Below, in pieces: positions 24,138 to 31,903 of a stretch of 46,507 nucleotides of DNA; position 1 is the stretch's first letter; each line of letters opens with the position of its first letter. The translations under genes were made by a program, and so were the position numbers. The stretch covers positions 1 to 46,507 of the forward strand of contig NZ_WGDD01000003.1 of the NCBI RefSeq assembly GCF_015493435.1, read 5' to 3'. The notes below the pieces were generated by a model that was not told the DNA's origin, did no database searches, and saw only the letters and a program-made list of their open reading frames with translations. This DNA comes from Sulfurovum sp. (lineage in GTDB: Bacteria; Campylobacterota; Campylobacteria; Campylobacterales; Sulfurovaceae).

Positions 24138-26106
24138 AGCTTATTATTCAAATACTATAAAGAATTTTTTACATGATAGTAATAATGATATTTTAGGACA
24201 ACTCGCAAGACATCATAATCATGCATTAGAAGACTTACAGAGAAATGCGTGGTTAAAACAAATCGATATTTTAAAAAATACATTACAATATTTTGAAAAA
24301 GATGGATATATATTTTTTGAATTTGCAATTCCTAGAATGGGGAAAAGAGTTGATAATATTATCATCATAGATGATTCAGTTTTTATTATTGAATTTAAAG
24401 TTGGATCAATTACATATGATAATTATGCTATTGAACAAGTTTTAGATTATGCAGTAGATTTAAAAAATTTTCATGAAGGAAGTCATGATAATAAACTCTT
24501 TCCTTTTCTCATAGCTACAGAAGCTAATCCTGTAAATAATAAAGTTGAAATTTTAGATGAAAAGCTATTTAATCCATTACTTGTAAATAAAGACACAATA
24601 CTTGAAAACATTAAAGCTTGCTTGACATATAGTAATACAAATAAAATTGATCCACTTCTTTGGGCTAATGCAATTTATAAACCTACACCAACAATTATCG
24701 AAGCAGCACAAGCTTTATATAAAGGGCATAACGTCAAAGAAATATCTCGTTCAGATGCTGGAGCTATAAATTTATCTATTACAACTGAGAAAATTAATGA
24801 AATTATAGAATATTCAAAAAGCAATAATTTGAAATCTATATGTTTTATAACGGGTGTTCCTGGTGCAGGTAAAACACTTGCTGGTTTAAATATTGCAAAT
24901 GAAAGAATGAATATCGATGAAAATGAACATGCAGTGTTTTTATCAGGGAATGGCCCATTGGTTGAGGTTTTACGAGAGGCATTAACAAGGGATGAAGTTT
25001 CAAATGCAAAAGAAAATGGAAAAAGGTTAACAAAAAGAGAAGCTGCAATTAAATCTCATGCTTTCATTCAAAATATACATCATTTTAGAGATGATGCATT
25101 AATCAATGACAAGGCTCCTATAGAAAAAGTCGTAGTATTTGATGAAGCCCAAAGAGCATGGGACAAAAAACAGACAAGCAATTTTATGCAAAGAAAAAAA
25201 GGTCAAGATAACTTCAATGTCTCAGAACCCTATTTTTTAATAGAAGTTATGAATAGGCATGCTGATTGGTGTACAATTATATGTTTAATTGGTGGCGGGC
25301 AAGAGATTAATGTAGGTGAAGCAGGTTTAGAAGAATGGATAAGTTCATTAAAAAATAATTTTTTTGAATGGAATGTATTTTACTCAAATTTAATTATAGA
25401 AGATAAAAATTATTTGAAAAATAATGATTTAAAACAATGGCTAAAAGAGAATGCTAAAGCTGAAGAAAACTTACATTTATCAGTATCTGTCCGTTCCTTT
25501 AGATCTGAAAAATTATCTGAATTCATACACTCTGTACTTGATATAAACTTACTAAAATCTAAAGAAATATATAAGCAGTATATAAAAAATCATTATCCAA
25601 TTAAAATTACTAGAAATTTTGAGAAGGCAAAACAATGGATAAAAGGAAAAACACTTGGAAGTGAAAGAAATGGTGTGGTTGCATCTTCTGGTGCATATAG
25701 ATTAAGACCTTATGCAATTAATGTAAAAAGTAAAATAGATGCACCTATTTGGTTTTTGAATGGTAAAAATGATGTTCGTTCTTCATGTTTTCATGAAGAA
25801 ATAGCAACAGAGTTTGATATTCAAGGCTTAGAATTAGACTGGATATGTGTATGTTGGGATGGTGACTTTTATCTAAAAAATAATGAATGGATATATAGGA
25901 AGTTTAAAGGTACCAAATGGCAAAACATACATAAAGAGATTACAAAAAACTATTTATTAAATGCTTATAGAGTATTGTTAACTAGAGCAAGACAAGGAAT
26001 GATAATATTTATTCCCTATGGATCAAAAGAGGATAAAACTAGACTACCTGAGTATTATGATGCTACATTTAAGTACTTAAAGGAAATTGGAATTGAAGAG
26101 GTTTGA
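24130..26106 (+). CDS. PD-(D/E)XK nuclease fused to Schlafen-type (DUF2075) helicase
   Basis: 658 residues. N-terminal part (about 50-140): FEFAIPRMGKRVDNIIIIDDSVFIIEFKVG, a PD-(D/E)XK nuclease core with an Asp followed by the E-x-K pair. Central to C-terminal part: a DUF2075/SLFN group-3 helicase with Walker A GVPGAGKT (about 241), Walker B VVFDEAQRAW (about 335), an ICLIGGGQEINVGEAG motif (about 390), SVSVRSFRS, EFDIQGLELDW, and NAYRVLLTRARQGM (about 620, an arginine-finger-like motif VI). It would be a motor coupled to a nuclease, typical of phage-defence genes. The four-gene cluster is AT-rich, indicating transfer. Confidence 0.8.
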   Translation: MTRAYYSNTIKNFLHDSNNDILGQLARHHNHALEDLQRNAWLKQIDILKNTLQYFEKDGYIFFEFAIPRMGKRVDNIIIIDDSVFIIEFKVGSITYDNYAIEQVLDYAVDLKNFHEGSHDNKLFPFLIATEANPVNNKVEILDEKLFNPLLVNKDTILENIKACLTYSNTNKIDPLLWANAIYKPTPTIIEAAQALYKGHNVKEISRSDAGAINLSITTEKINEIIEYSKSNNLKSICFITGVPGAGKTLAGLNIANERMNIDENEHAVFLSGNGPLVEVLREALTRDEVSNAKENGKRLTKREAAIKSHAFIQNIHHFRDDALINDKAPIEKVVVFDEAQRAWDKKQTSNFMQRKKGQDNFNVSEPYFLIEVMNRHADWCTIICLIGGGQEINVGEAGLEEWISSLKNNFFEWNVFYSNLIIEDKNYLKNNDLKQWLKENAKAEENLHLSVSVRSFRSEKLSEFIHSVLDINLLKSKEIYKQYIKNHYPIKITRNFEKAKQWIKGKTLGSERNGVVASSGAYRLRPYAINVKSKIDAPIWFLNGKNDVRSSCFHEEIATEFDIQGLELDWICVCWDGDFYLKNNEWIYRKFKGTKWQNIHKEITKNYLLNAYRVLLTRARQGMIIFIPYGSKEDKTRLPEYYDATFKYLKEIGIEEV

Positions 26107-26166
26107 AACAACTTAATATGTGCCATTTTATATTCAATTTTGGGAAAATATATAAAAAGGAAATCA

Positions 26167-27075
26167 ATGGTTTTTAAGAAGATTGATGACAAAAGTCAAG
26201 AGATATCTATTCTCAAAAATTTACTGAAAGAAAGTAATAGTGAAAAGCAAAAATCTTTTATACAAAAAGATATTACATCATTGGAAAATGGCTACAAAGC
26301 AGAAAAAGAAAATGCTTATTATCTTGATTTTCATTTTGAAAGCAAAGATAGACTTGTGTTATTACATGATATAAGAATAGAGCACAAGGGAAGAACCGCA
26401 CAGTTTGACCATATACTCATTGCACCACTGGGCATAACTATTTTGGAAAGTAAAAGTTTTCAAGGTGAATTGACGATAAAAGATGATAACTCATTGGTTG
26501 TGAAATACGGGAAATACACTAAAACATTTCCAAACCCTATAGAACAGAATATCCGTCATGAAAAAGTTTTATATGATTTCATTCATGATGCTTTGGAAAT
26601 ACCTGTACGATTTAAATTGATGGGAGGTATCCCTATAGATAATAAAGTACTTATTCATCCAAATACAACAGTGACCAATAATCATCTGCCAGAAGGTTTT
26701 GAGAGAAGTGATGCTTTTGCATCAAGAAGAAATCAAGACATAGACAAAATGGGAGTAACTAAGACCTTATTGTCGACTGTAACATTTATAACAAAAGATT
26801 TTACCAAAGAAATTGCAGATGATTTAATCAAAGCACATACCCCTGTAAAATTTAATTATACTACCAAGTATAGAGTAAGTCAAAAAGAGTCTCAAATGCC
26901 TAAGCAGCCTGTTGGAGCAAAAGAAAATGTGGAAGAGAAAATTTGCCCCCGATGTAAAGAGGGTAGGTTGGTTAAGAGAAAACGTAAATCTAAAAAGTTT
27001 GGTACTCAGTATGCTTCTGATGAATTTTATGGGTGCAATAGATTTCCAAAGTGTCGATATACTGAGGAAATTTAA
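26167..27075 (+). CDS. NERD nuclease-related protein with C-terminal Zn ribbon
   Basis: 302 residues from the ATG at 26167, which AAAAGGAAA precedes; an upstream TTG at 26140 would add nine. The NERD core reads LENGYKAEKENAYYL, VLLHDIRIEHKGRTAQFDHILIAPLGITILESKSF, giving the E...D...E-x-K nuclease set. The C-terminus has CPRCKEGRLVKR...YGCNRFPKC, a topoisomerase-type zinc ribbon that binds DNA. It is likely a DNA-directed nuclease of the Mrr-related fold. The stop codon overlaps the next ATG (TAATG). Confidence 0.85.
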   Translation: MVFKKIDDKSQEISILKNLLKESNSEKQKSFIQKDITSLENGYKAEKENAYYLDFHFESKDRLVLLHDIRIEHKGRTAQFDHILIAPLGITILESKSFQGELTIKDDNSLVVKYGKYTKTFPNPIEQNIRHEKVLYDFIHDALEIPVRFKLMGGIPIDNKVLIHPNTTVTNNHLPEGFERSDAFASRRNQDIDKMGVTKTLLSTVTFITKDFTKEIADDLIKAHTPVKFNYTTKYRVSQKESQMPKQPVGAKENVEEKICPRCKEGRLVKRKRKSKKFGTQYASDEFYGCNRFPKCRYTEEI

Positions 27076-27947
27076 TGGCACAAAAAGACTGGGAAGAAGT
27101 TATAGGGATTATCGAAGATAAATCACCCGGACTTTTTAAAAAATTTCTAATATCGGAACAAAGTTTCTTGCCAAACGAAACTTTTCCCAATCCTTTCAAT
27201 GAGGAACACTCAAACTTCAGTGCTTCTGACCTTGGTAAGGGGAAACCGGGACAATGGATCCCGGTATATTACACCAAAGACATTCCTGAATATTTTCGGG
27301 AAAACAGTGTAGTACCTGTAAGAGCAGGGCCGGCGGAATTCTTTTTTTATAAGGGTGAAGTTTTTTTCGATCTGAAGAGCGTCGATTTTGAGAAGATAGA
27401 CACAGATAGGATCAACCCTATAGAAAGTTATATCCCCGTTACGCTCAAGGCAAAGTTTCAGAGAAATGAAAATGCCTACCTGAACAAAGCCATTGCACTT
27501 GGGTACATCAATCATTTTGTAGATGATGTCGGGCTTGCCGTATTTGAACATGAGATAGAAACAAAGACTCATAAACGCCTGCTTTATGGACAATTCGGGA
27601 AGATAAAAATAACCAACCCTCTACAGTTTAAAACAAGCAAAGGAAGCAAAACCCTTCACCCCGGATTTCAGTTTGAAATAGACCTTGTTCTTGAAAACAG
27701 GGATGAGATCATTATCTTCGAAGCCAAGACAGGAAGCAAACCCTTCGACAACTTCTCCATCCTCCAACTCTACTACCCCTTGATCTACCTGCGATCGATC
27801 ATCGACGAACCAAAGCCGATACGTACCATCTTCATGGACATCACCGCAACCGAAAAAAAAGAAGCCTACCGCCTGCTGGAAGTCCGTTTTAATGAAGACC
27901 TGTTTGATGAGCTTGAAGTTCTATCTGCGTGTAAGTATGTGAAATAG
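27075..27947 (+). CDS. PD-(D/E)XK nuclease-like protein
   Basis: 290 residues. The C-terminal half holds FEIDLVLENRDEIIIFEAKTG, with E201, D203, E216 and K218 as the likely active site, then a Gln/Tyr helix (FSILQLYYPLIYLRSI). The N-terminal 120 residues are not recognised. It is probably the endonuclease of the operon that begins with the XRE gene. The 3' half of the gene is GC-richer than the preceding genes, and its last 180 bp recur in diverged pieces at 28581, 29639 and 30415. Confidence 0.7.
   Translation: MAQKDWEEVIGIIEDKSPGLFKKFLISEQSFLPNETFPNPFNEEHSNFSASDLGKGKPGQWIPVYYTKDIPEYFRENSVVPVRAGPAEFFFYKGEVFFDLKSVDFEKIDTDRINPIESYIPVTLKAKFQRNENAYLNKAIALGYINHFVDDVGLAVFEHEIETKTHKRLLYGQFGKIKITNPLQFKTSKGSKTLHPGFQFEIDLVLENRDEIIIFEAKTGSKPFDNFSILQLYYPLIYLRSIIDEPKPIRTIFMDITATEKKEAYRLLEVRFNEDLFDELEVLSACKYVK
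27771..27947 (+). repeat. Repeat copy A (3' end of the nuclease gene)
   Basis: Complete parental copy. Its head (27771-27874) matches 28581-28683. Its tail (27875-27947) matches 29641-29712 and 30421-30493. The head-tail junction is ACCGCCT followed by GCTGGAAG. Confidence 0.85.
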
Positions 27948-28024
27948 TGAAAATATTACAATATGTCATACTTTTCACTATGTCTGCTTTTTTGTTCTAA
28001 AATCAAATTATAAAATTTGAATAT

Positions 28025-28053
28025 TTGACAAAAGTTATCAAATATGATATCAT
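28025..28053 (+). promoter_or_regulatory. Promoter of the HigBA-like module
   Basis: TTGACA (28025-28030), 17-bp spacer, TATCAT (28048-28053). ATGATATCAT (28044-28053) is a perfect palindrome over the -10 box, the likely operator. Confidence 0.75.
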
Positions 28054-28068
28054 CCAAAGGTAGACAAA

Positions 28069-28299
28069 ATGTCGTGGGAAGTTACTTTTTATAGTGAACG
28101 GGTTGAGAAAGAGATACTGGGCTTTCTTGCCGGGATATTGGCTGATCTTTTACATATATTGGAAATGATTGGACGATCCTTTTTTGCAATAGTCGTTAAT
28201 GATGAGATCGTTATCTTGCATTCTTTTGTAAAGAAATCCCAAAAAACACCTAAAAAAGAACTTGACAAAGCACGAAAAAGACTCAAGGAGTTACAATGA
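28069..28299 (+). CDS. HigB/Gp49-like toxin with central deletion
   Basis: 76 residues. The N-terminus (MSWEVTFYSERVEKEILGFLAGILADLL) and C-terminus (IVILHSFVKKSQKTPKKELDKARKRLKEL) match the phage-derived Gp49-like/HigB toxins. Those have about 105-115 residues. The middle block, which contains the GLxELR(V/A)K strand and helps form the RNase site, is absent: LEMIG runs straight into RSFFAIVV. So the frame is kept but the toxin is probably inactive or altered. The antitoxin overlaps by 4 bp. Confidence 0.72.
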   Translation: MSWEVTFYSERVEKEILGFLAGILADLLHILEMIGRSFFAIVVNDEIVILHSFVKKSQKTPKKELDKARKRLKELQ

Positions 28300-28580
28300 G
28301 CAGAACATCATTAAAAGAATTTAAAGAGAAAGCGTTTCTCAATAGAGCAGTAGAAAAAGAATACAATGCTTTAAAACCGGAATACATCATTAAGAAAAAA
28401 CTTATTGCAATGCGCAAAGAGGCAGGACTGACCCAGGAAAAACTGGCTGAACTCATGGGGACAAAAAAGAGCAATATTTCAAGACTTGAGAGCTTTAAAA
28501 ACAATATATCTCCACGGATCGATACTTTAATGAGCTATGCCAAAGCTACAGGACATGAGCTGAAAGTAGATTTTGTGTGA
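28296..28580 (+). CDS. HigA-like XRE antitoxin
   Basis: 94 residues. A basic N-terminal arm (SLKEFKEKAFLNRAVEKEYNAL) is followed by a helix-turn-helix: LIAMRKEAGLTQEKLAELMGTKKSNISRLES. This is the usual partner of Gp49-like toxins, in toxin-antitoxin order with an ATGA overlap. It appears intact. Confidence 0.85.
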   Translation: MSRTSLKEFKEKAFLNRAVEKEYNALKPEYIIKKKLIAMRKEAGLTQEKLAELMGTKKSNISRLESFKNNISPRIDTLMSYAKATGHELKVDFV

Positions 28581-28683
28581 TACTCCCCCTGATCTACCTG
28601 CGATCGATCATCGACGAACCAAAGCCGATCCGTACCATCTTCATAGATATCACCGCAACCGAGAAAAAAGAAGCCTACCGCCT
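28581..28683 (+). repeat. Repeat copy B, head part
   Basis: About 103 bp almost identical to 27771-27874 of the nuclease gene (the visible differences are few and mostly silent). It ends at ACCGCCT, exactly at the head-tail junction. The next TA module's promoter begins three bases later. Confidence 0.85.
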
Positions 28684-28685
28684 AT

Positions 28686-28714
28686 TTGACAAAATAGGTT
28701 TTATAACCTATAAT
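28686..28714 (+). promoter_or_regulatory. Promoter and operator of the winged-helix/nucleotidyltransferase module
   Basis: TTGACA (28686-28691), 17-bp spacer, TATAAT (28709-28714): a perfect consensus promoter. ATAGGTT-TTAT-AACCTAT (28694-28711) fills the spacer, the likely operator for the winged-helix protein. Confidence 0.8.
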
Positions 28715-28747
28715 ATAGGTATTAAAAACTATATTTAAGGTTTTAAA

Positions 28748-29089
28748 ATGTTGGAAGCGATTTTTGGATCTAAAAACCGTGAACGTGTATTGCAGTTTAT
28801 TCTTGCCAATGATGAAGGATATGCTAAAGAGATAGCCGATTTTTACGGTACCAGTTTAGACCCGATTCAAAAGCAGTTGGAAAAACTGGAGTTGGGCGGT
28901 GTCTTGGTCAGTAAAAATGTAGGGCGTACACGACTTTTTATGTTCAATCCGCGCTATGCTTTTCTAAATGAACTGAAAGCCCTTTTGGAAAAAGCAAGAA
29001 GTTACTATAGTGCAGAAGAGATAGAAAAACTGACAATGAGGCGAAAACGCCCAAGAAGAACAAAAAAACCTATGGTAAAGTCTTCATGA
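28748..29089 (+). CDS. Winged-helix antitoxin-like regulator
   Basis: 113 residues. LEAIFGSKNRERVLQFILANDEGYAKEIADFYG...IQKQLEKLELGGVLVSKNVGRTRLF is a winged helix of the ArsR/MarR sort with a wing ending in NPRYAFLNEL. The tail is very basic (MRRKRPRRTKKP). It is common as the first gene of nucleotidyltransferase TA pairs, like the AbiEi/AbiEii arrangement. It overlaps the next gene by 4 bp. Confidence 0.75.
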   Translation: MLEAIFGSKNRERVLQFILANDEGYAKEIADFYGTSLDPIQKQLEKLELGGVLVSKNVGRTRLFMFNPRYAFLNELKALLEKARSYYSAEEIEKLTMRRKRPRRTKKPMVKSS

Positions 29090-29619
29090 AAAGTATTAAA
29101 GAGATGAGTATGGAAGAGCTGGCAGCTTACATATGCAGAGAACTTGAAAAGGAAGGAATAGAAACTGTCCTTTCAGGCGGTTCCTGTGTACAGATCTATT
29201 CTCAGGGAAAATATACTTCAGATGACATAGATCTCATTGACAGGTATAACGGAGGTCATACTAAAATTAAAAATGTAATGCTAAGACTTGGTTTTAAAGA
29301 ATATAATCGTTATTTTGTACATGATGACACATCGTTATTTATTGAATTCCCACGTGGCCCTTTAGGGGTAGGAGATGCACCAGTAAGTGAGGTGGCATCA
29401 AAAGAAGAGGAGACTGGTATATTGAAGTTACTTACTCCGACTGACTGCATAAAAGACAGACTTGCAGCATATTTTCACTGGGATGACCTGCAGAGTCTGG
29501 AGCAGGCAGTTTGGGTAGCAGAACAAAATGAGTACGATATGAAATCTGTTCAAAAATGGGCAAAGAACGAAAAAGAGATTGAAAAATTTGAGATTTTCAG
29601 GAGTCGATTGAAAAAATAA
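29086..29619 (+). CDS. Nucleotidyltransferase-fold toxin-like protein
   Basis: 177 residues. The nucleotidyltransferase signature is visible: VLSGGSCVQIYSQGKYTSDDIDLI, i.e. G-G-S followed by D-x-D, plus a later acidic residue in FIEFPRG. Then comes LLTPTDCIKDRLAAYFHWDDLQSLEQAVW, the helical segment typical of AbiEii/MNT-like enzymes. Such enzymes can add nucleotides to proteins or tRNAs. Paired with the winged-helix protein it forms an antitoxin-first TA module. The target is not known. Confidence 0.75.
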   Translation: MKSIKEMSMEELAAYICRELEKEGIETVLSGGSCVQIYSQGKYTSDDIDLIDRYNGGHTKIKNVMLRLGFKEYNRYFVHDDTSLFIEFPRGPLGVGDAPVSEVASKEEETGILKLLTPTDCIKDRLAAYFHWDDLQSLEQAVWVAEQNEYDMKSVQKWAKNEKEIEKFEIFRSRLKK

Positions 29620-29638
29620 CTGAAAGTAAAACCCACCA

Positions 29639-29712
29639 CCTTCTGGAAGTCTGTTTCAAAAATGATATGTTTGATGAGGTTGAGGTTGTTTCTGCGTGCA
29701 AGTATGTGAAAA
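29639..29712 (+). repeat. Repeat copy B, tail part
   Basis: About 72 bp matching the tail of the nuclease gene (27875-27946), with about 11 differences. It still reads LEVCFKNDMFDEVEVVSACKYVK but lacks the stop codon. Together with 28581-28683 it makes one copy split by the winged-helix/nucleotidyltransferase module. Confidence 0.8.
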
Positions 29713-29793
29713 GTATTACAGATTGGCACCGCAAATTTTTCCAAGACCAGAGCATTACCATATGCATTTACAGAGCAGGGTGTCTATATGCAT

Positions 29794-29822
29794 TTGACAC
29801 TCATCTGGTATTATTGTATCAT
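29794..29822 (+). promoter_or_regulatory. Promoter of mazEF
   Basis: TTGACA (29794-29799), 17-bp spacer, TATCAT (29817-29822), 25 bp upstream of the mazE start. Confidence 0.75.
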
Positions 29823-29847
29823 TATGTATATACTGAAAGGACCTATC

Positions 29848-30084
29848 ATGACAGTATCCATAAAAAAATGGGGTAATTCTTTAGCCTTGCGAATACCGAA
29901 AGACATAGCCAGAACATTGCACATAGAAAATAATTCTATTCTTGAATTAAACATACGGAATGGAGCACTTGTCCTGGAACCACAAAATGAAACATTATTG
30001 GAAAGTTTAGTATCTCGTATAGATTCTGACAACCTGCATGCTGAAGTAGACACAGGTAAGGCAGTGGGTAATGAAGAGTGGTGA
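29848..30084 (+). CDS. mazE: MazE-like antitoxin
   Basis: 78 residues. MTVSIKKWGNSLALRIPKDIARTLHI is the MazE/AbrB swapped-hairpin DNA-binding domain, and the acidic tail (about 50-78) is the toxin-binding part. The ATG at 29848 follows GAAAGG. It overlaps mazF by 14 bp. Confidence 0.9.
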   Translation: MTVSIKKWGNSLALRIPKDIARTLHIENNSILELNIRNGALVLEPQNETLLESLVSRIDSDNLHAEVDTGKAVGNEEW

Positions 30085-30412
30085 TTATGTACCCGACAGA
30101 GGTGATATAGTCTGGTTAAACTTCACACCACAAACAGGACATGAGCAAAGAGGCAAACGCCCAGCGCTTATACTGTCACCTAAAATTTATAATGAAAAGA
30201 CTTCGTTATGTATTTGCTTACCTATTACCTCAAGAGTAAAAGGCTACCCATTTGAAGTACCATTGCCAAAAGATTCAGAAGTAACAGGTGTTATACTCTC
30301 AGATCAAGTCAAAAACCTGGATTATGTAGCAAGGAAAGTATCTTATATATGTGAAGTACCTCATGATGTGTTAGTCCATGTTCAGAAGAATGTATTGGCT
30401 TTGCTGGGGTAG
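30071..30412 (+). CDS. mazF: MazF-like endoribonuclease toxin
   Basis: 113 residues, full family length. YVPDRGDIVWLNFTPQTGHEQRGKRPALILSP is the MazF/PemK start with the catalytic Arg in the GKRPALI loop. ICLPITSRVKGYPFEVPL and GVILSDQVKNLDYVAR give the Thr/Ser and the second active-site region. It cuts mRNA at short motifs. Of the island's toxins this one looks the most complete. Repeat copy C starts just after its stop. Confidence 0.93.
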   Translation: MKSGDYVPDRGDIVWLNFTPQTGHEQRGKRPALILSPKIYNEKTSLCICLPITSRVKGYPFEVPLPKDSEVTGVILSDQVKNLDYVARKVSYICEVPHDVLVHVQKNVLALLG

Positions 30413-30414
30413 CT

Positions 30415-30493
30415 GCCGCCTGCAGGAAGTCCGTTTTAATGAAGACCTGTTTGATGAGGTGGAGGTTGTATCTGCGTGTGAGTATGTGAAATA
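30415..30493 (+). repeat. Repeat copy C (tail only)
   Basis: CCGCCTGCAGGAAGTCC opens a 79-bp stretch matching the nuclease-gene tail with about six differences. It reads QEVRFNEDLFDEVEVVSACEYVK with no stop. The matching head is absent. It starts at the same junction at which copy B is split. The remaining 30494-30661 has no gene. Confidence 0.8.
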
Positions 30494-30661
30494 TTATTTA
30501 AAGCAGCCTATAATGCAGACAGTTATTTGCCTGAGTTTAGCGTGTGACGACCGGATGAAGTAAAAAAATACTCGTGGGATGCAAAGTTTTAGGCAAACTT
30601 TGAATAAAATGAGAGACATAATAAAGGGTACCTATGATTAGAAGTCCCCTAAAGGAAACCC

Positions 30662-31453
30662 ATGACTCCTACACTCTATTTTGTTGATGTGGAATCAACA
30701 GGTGTCGATCTTAAAAATGACAGACTGATACAGTTAGCCTTCTTGAAAGTGCAGGGCGATAACATCGAAGCGTTCAATGACCTCTGTTATACCGATATCG
30801 AGATGAACGATACGGTGGTCAATATTCACCATATCACCAATGCCATGCTGGAAGACAAATACTGGCCGTATGAGACGGATGCCTTCATAGAACTTGAAAA
30901 AGGGAACAGCCCTTCCAACTATTTCATCGCACACGGTAACGAACTGGATGTTGCCATGCTGGAGCATGAAGAACTCAGCCTGGAGATGCAGAAGATCGAT
31001 ACAGACAAGTGTTCCAGGCTGCTGTTCAAAGAAGCCGGCAGTTATAAGCTGGAAGACCTCATTACCCGGTATCAACTGACCCAAAAAGCGGAAACGGTAG
31101 CAAAACAGATCGGCTTAAAAGACATCGATGCCCACGATGCCCTGAGTGATGCGTTATGGCACTATGTATTGTTTGAAGCACTTCTGGAAAGAGCGGAGGG
31201 TGACATTGACGCTTTGGTCACACTGACCGCTGAACCCATGATGCTGGAAAAAATTACGTTTGGCAAATACAAGGGGAAAAGCTTCGAAGAGGTATTCCAA
31301 AAAAGCCCTCTTGATCTGGTCTGGATGTATGCCAATATGGCACAGGACTGGCCCGATCTGGATTTTACGCTTGCTTACTGGTTAAAACAAAAAGCATTTT
31401 TCTGGCAGAAGGCGCAGGATGAAAGGAAGGAAGCGGAACAGCTTCGGTTTTGA
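30662..31453 (+). CDS. DnaQ-like 3'-5' exonuclease with ExoX-like C-terminal domain
   Basis: 263 residues. DEDDh exonuclease motifs: FVDVESTGVD (ExoI), FIAHGNELDVAMLE (ExoII), DAHDALSDAL (ExoIII with His and Asp). The C-terminal block ITFGKYKGKSFEEVFQKSPLDLVWMYANM is the ExoX-like C-terminal/DUF3820 pattern found in such exonucleases. It probably takes part in DNA repair or recombination as a single-strand exonuclease. Core-like base composition. It marks the right border of the island. Confidence 0.88.
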   Translation: MTPTLYFVDVESTGVDLKNDRLIQLAFLKVQGDNIEAFNDLCYTDIEMNDTVVNIHHITNAMLEDKYWPYETDAFIELEKGNSPSNYFIAHGNELDVAMLEHEELSLEMQKIDTDKCSRLLFKEAGSYKLEDLITRYQLTQKAETVAKQIGLKDIDAHDALSDALWHYVLFEALLERAEGDIDALVTLTAEPMMLEKITFGKYKGKSFEEVFQKSPLDLVWMYANMAQDWPDLDFTLAYWLKQKAFFWQKAQDERKEAEQLRF

Positions 31454-31507
31454 GTGAGCGTTGTTAAGCACAGACATCGCATACTTCTATTTCGAGATCC
31501 GGGAATA

Positions 31508-31536
31508 TTGACAAACTAATCATTTTAGTGTATAAC
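31508..31536 (+). promoter_or_regulatory. Candidate promoter of the nfu-murE operon
   Basis: TTGACA (31508-31513), 17-bp spacer, TATAAC (31531-31536). A second -10, TATAAT, lies at 31579-31584. Confidence 0.6.
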
Positions 31537-31623
31537 CCGTATAAAGAGTCAGTAGTATACTATTTACTCGGATTTTGATATAATAAAATATATTAATAAT
31601 GGATATATAATAAAGGAGAAAGA

Positions 31624-31902
31624 TTGATCCCGTTTACAGATGAAGAGTTGGAACCGGCAGTCAGCGATGTGATAGAGAAGGTGCGGCCTTCTATTAAACT
31701 CGACGGTGGAGATATCGATCTGATCGCTATCAGGGACGGAGTGGTGTATGTACAGCTTCAGGGTGCCTGTGTCGGGTGCGGAAGTGCGGGTACGACCATC
31801 AAGTTCGGTGTGGAGCGGCAGCTGAAAACACTGATACACCCGGAAATAACAGTGATGAGTGTTCCAAGCGGATGGGAAGACAAACTGGATCAATTAGGTT
31901 AA
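31624..31902 (+). CDS. NifU C-terminal (Nfu)-like iron-sulfur carrier
   Basis: 92 residues of the NifU-like domain: VIEKVRPSIKLDGGDIDLIAI and the cluster-binding GACVGCGSAGTTIKFGVE with the Cys-x-x-Cys pair. It hands Fe-S clusters to apoproteins. TTG start at 31624 after a strong AAAGGAG. Followed at once by the TPR-like gene and murE; the three are probably one transcript. Confidence 0.92.
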   Translation: MIPFTDEELEPAVSDVIEKVRPSIKLDGGDIDLIAIRDGVVYVQLQGACVGCGSAGTTIKFGVERQLKTLIHPEITVMSVPSGWEDKLDQLG

Positions 31903-31903
31903 A

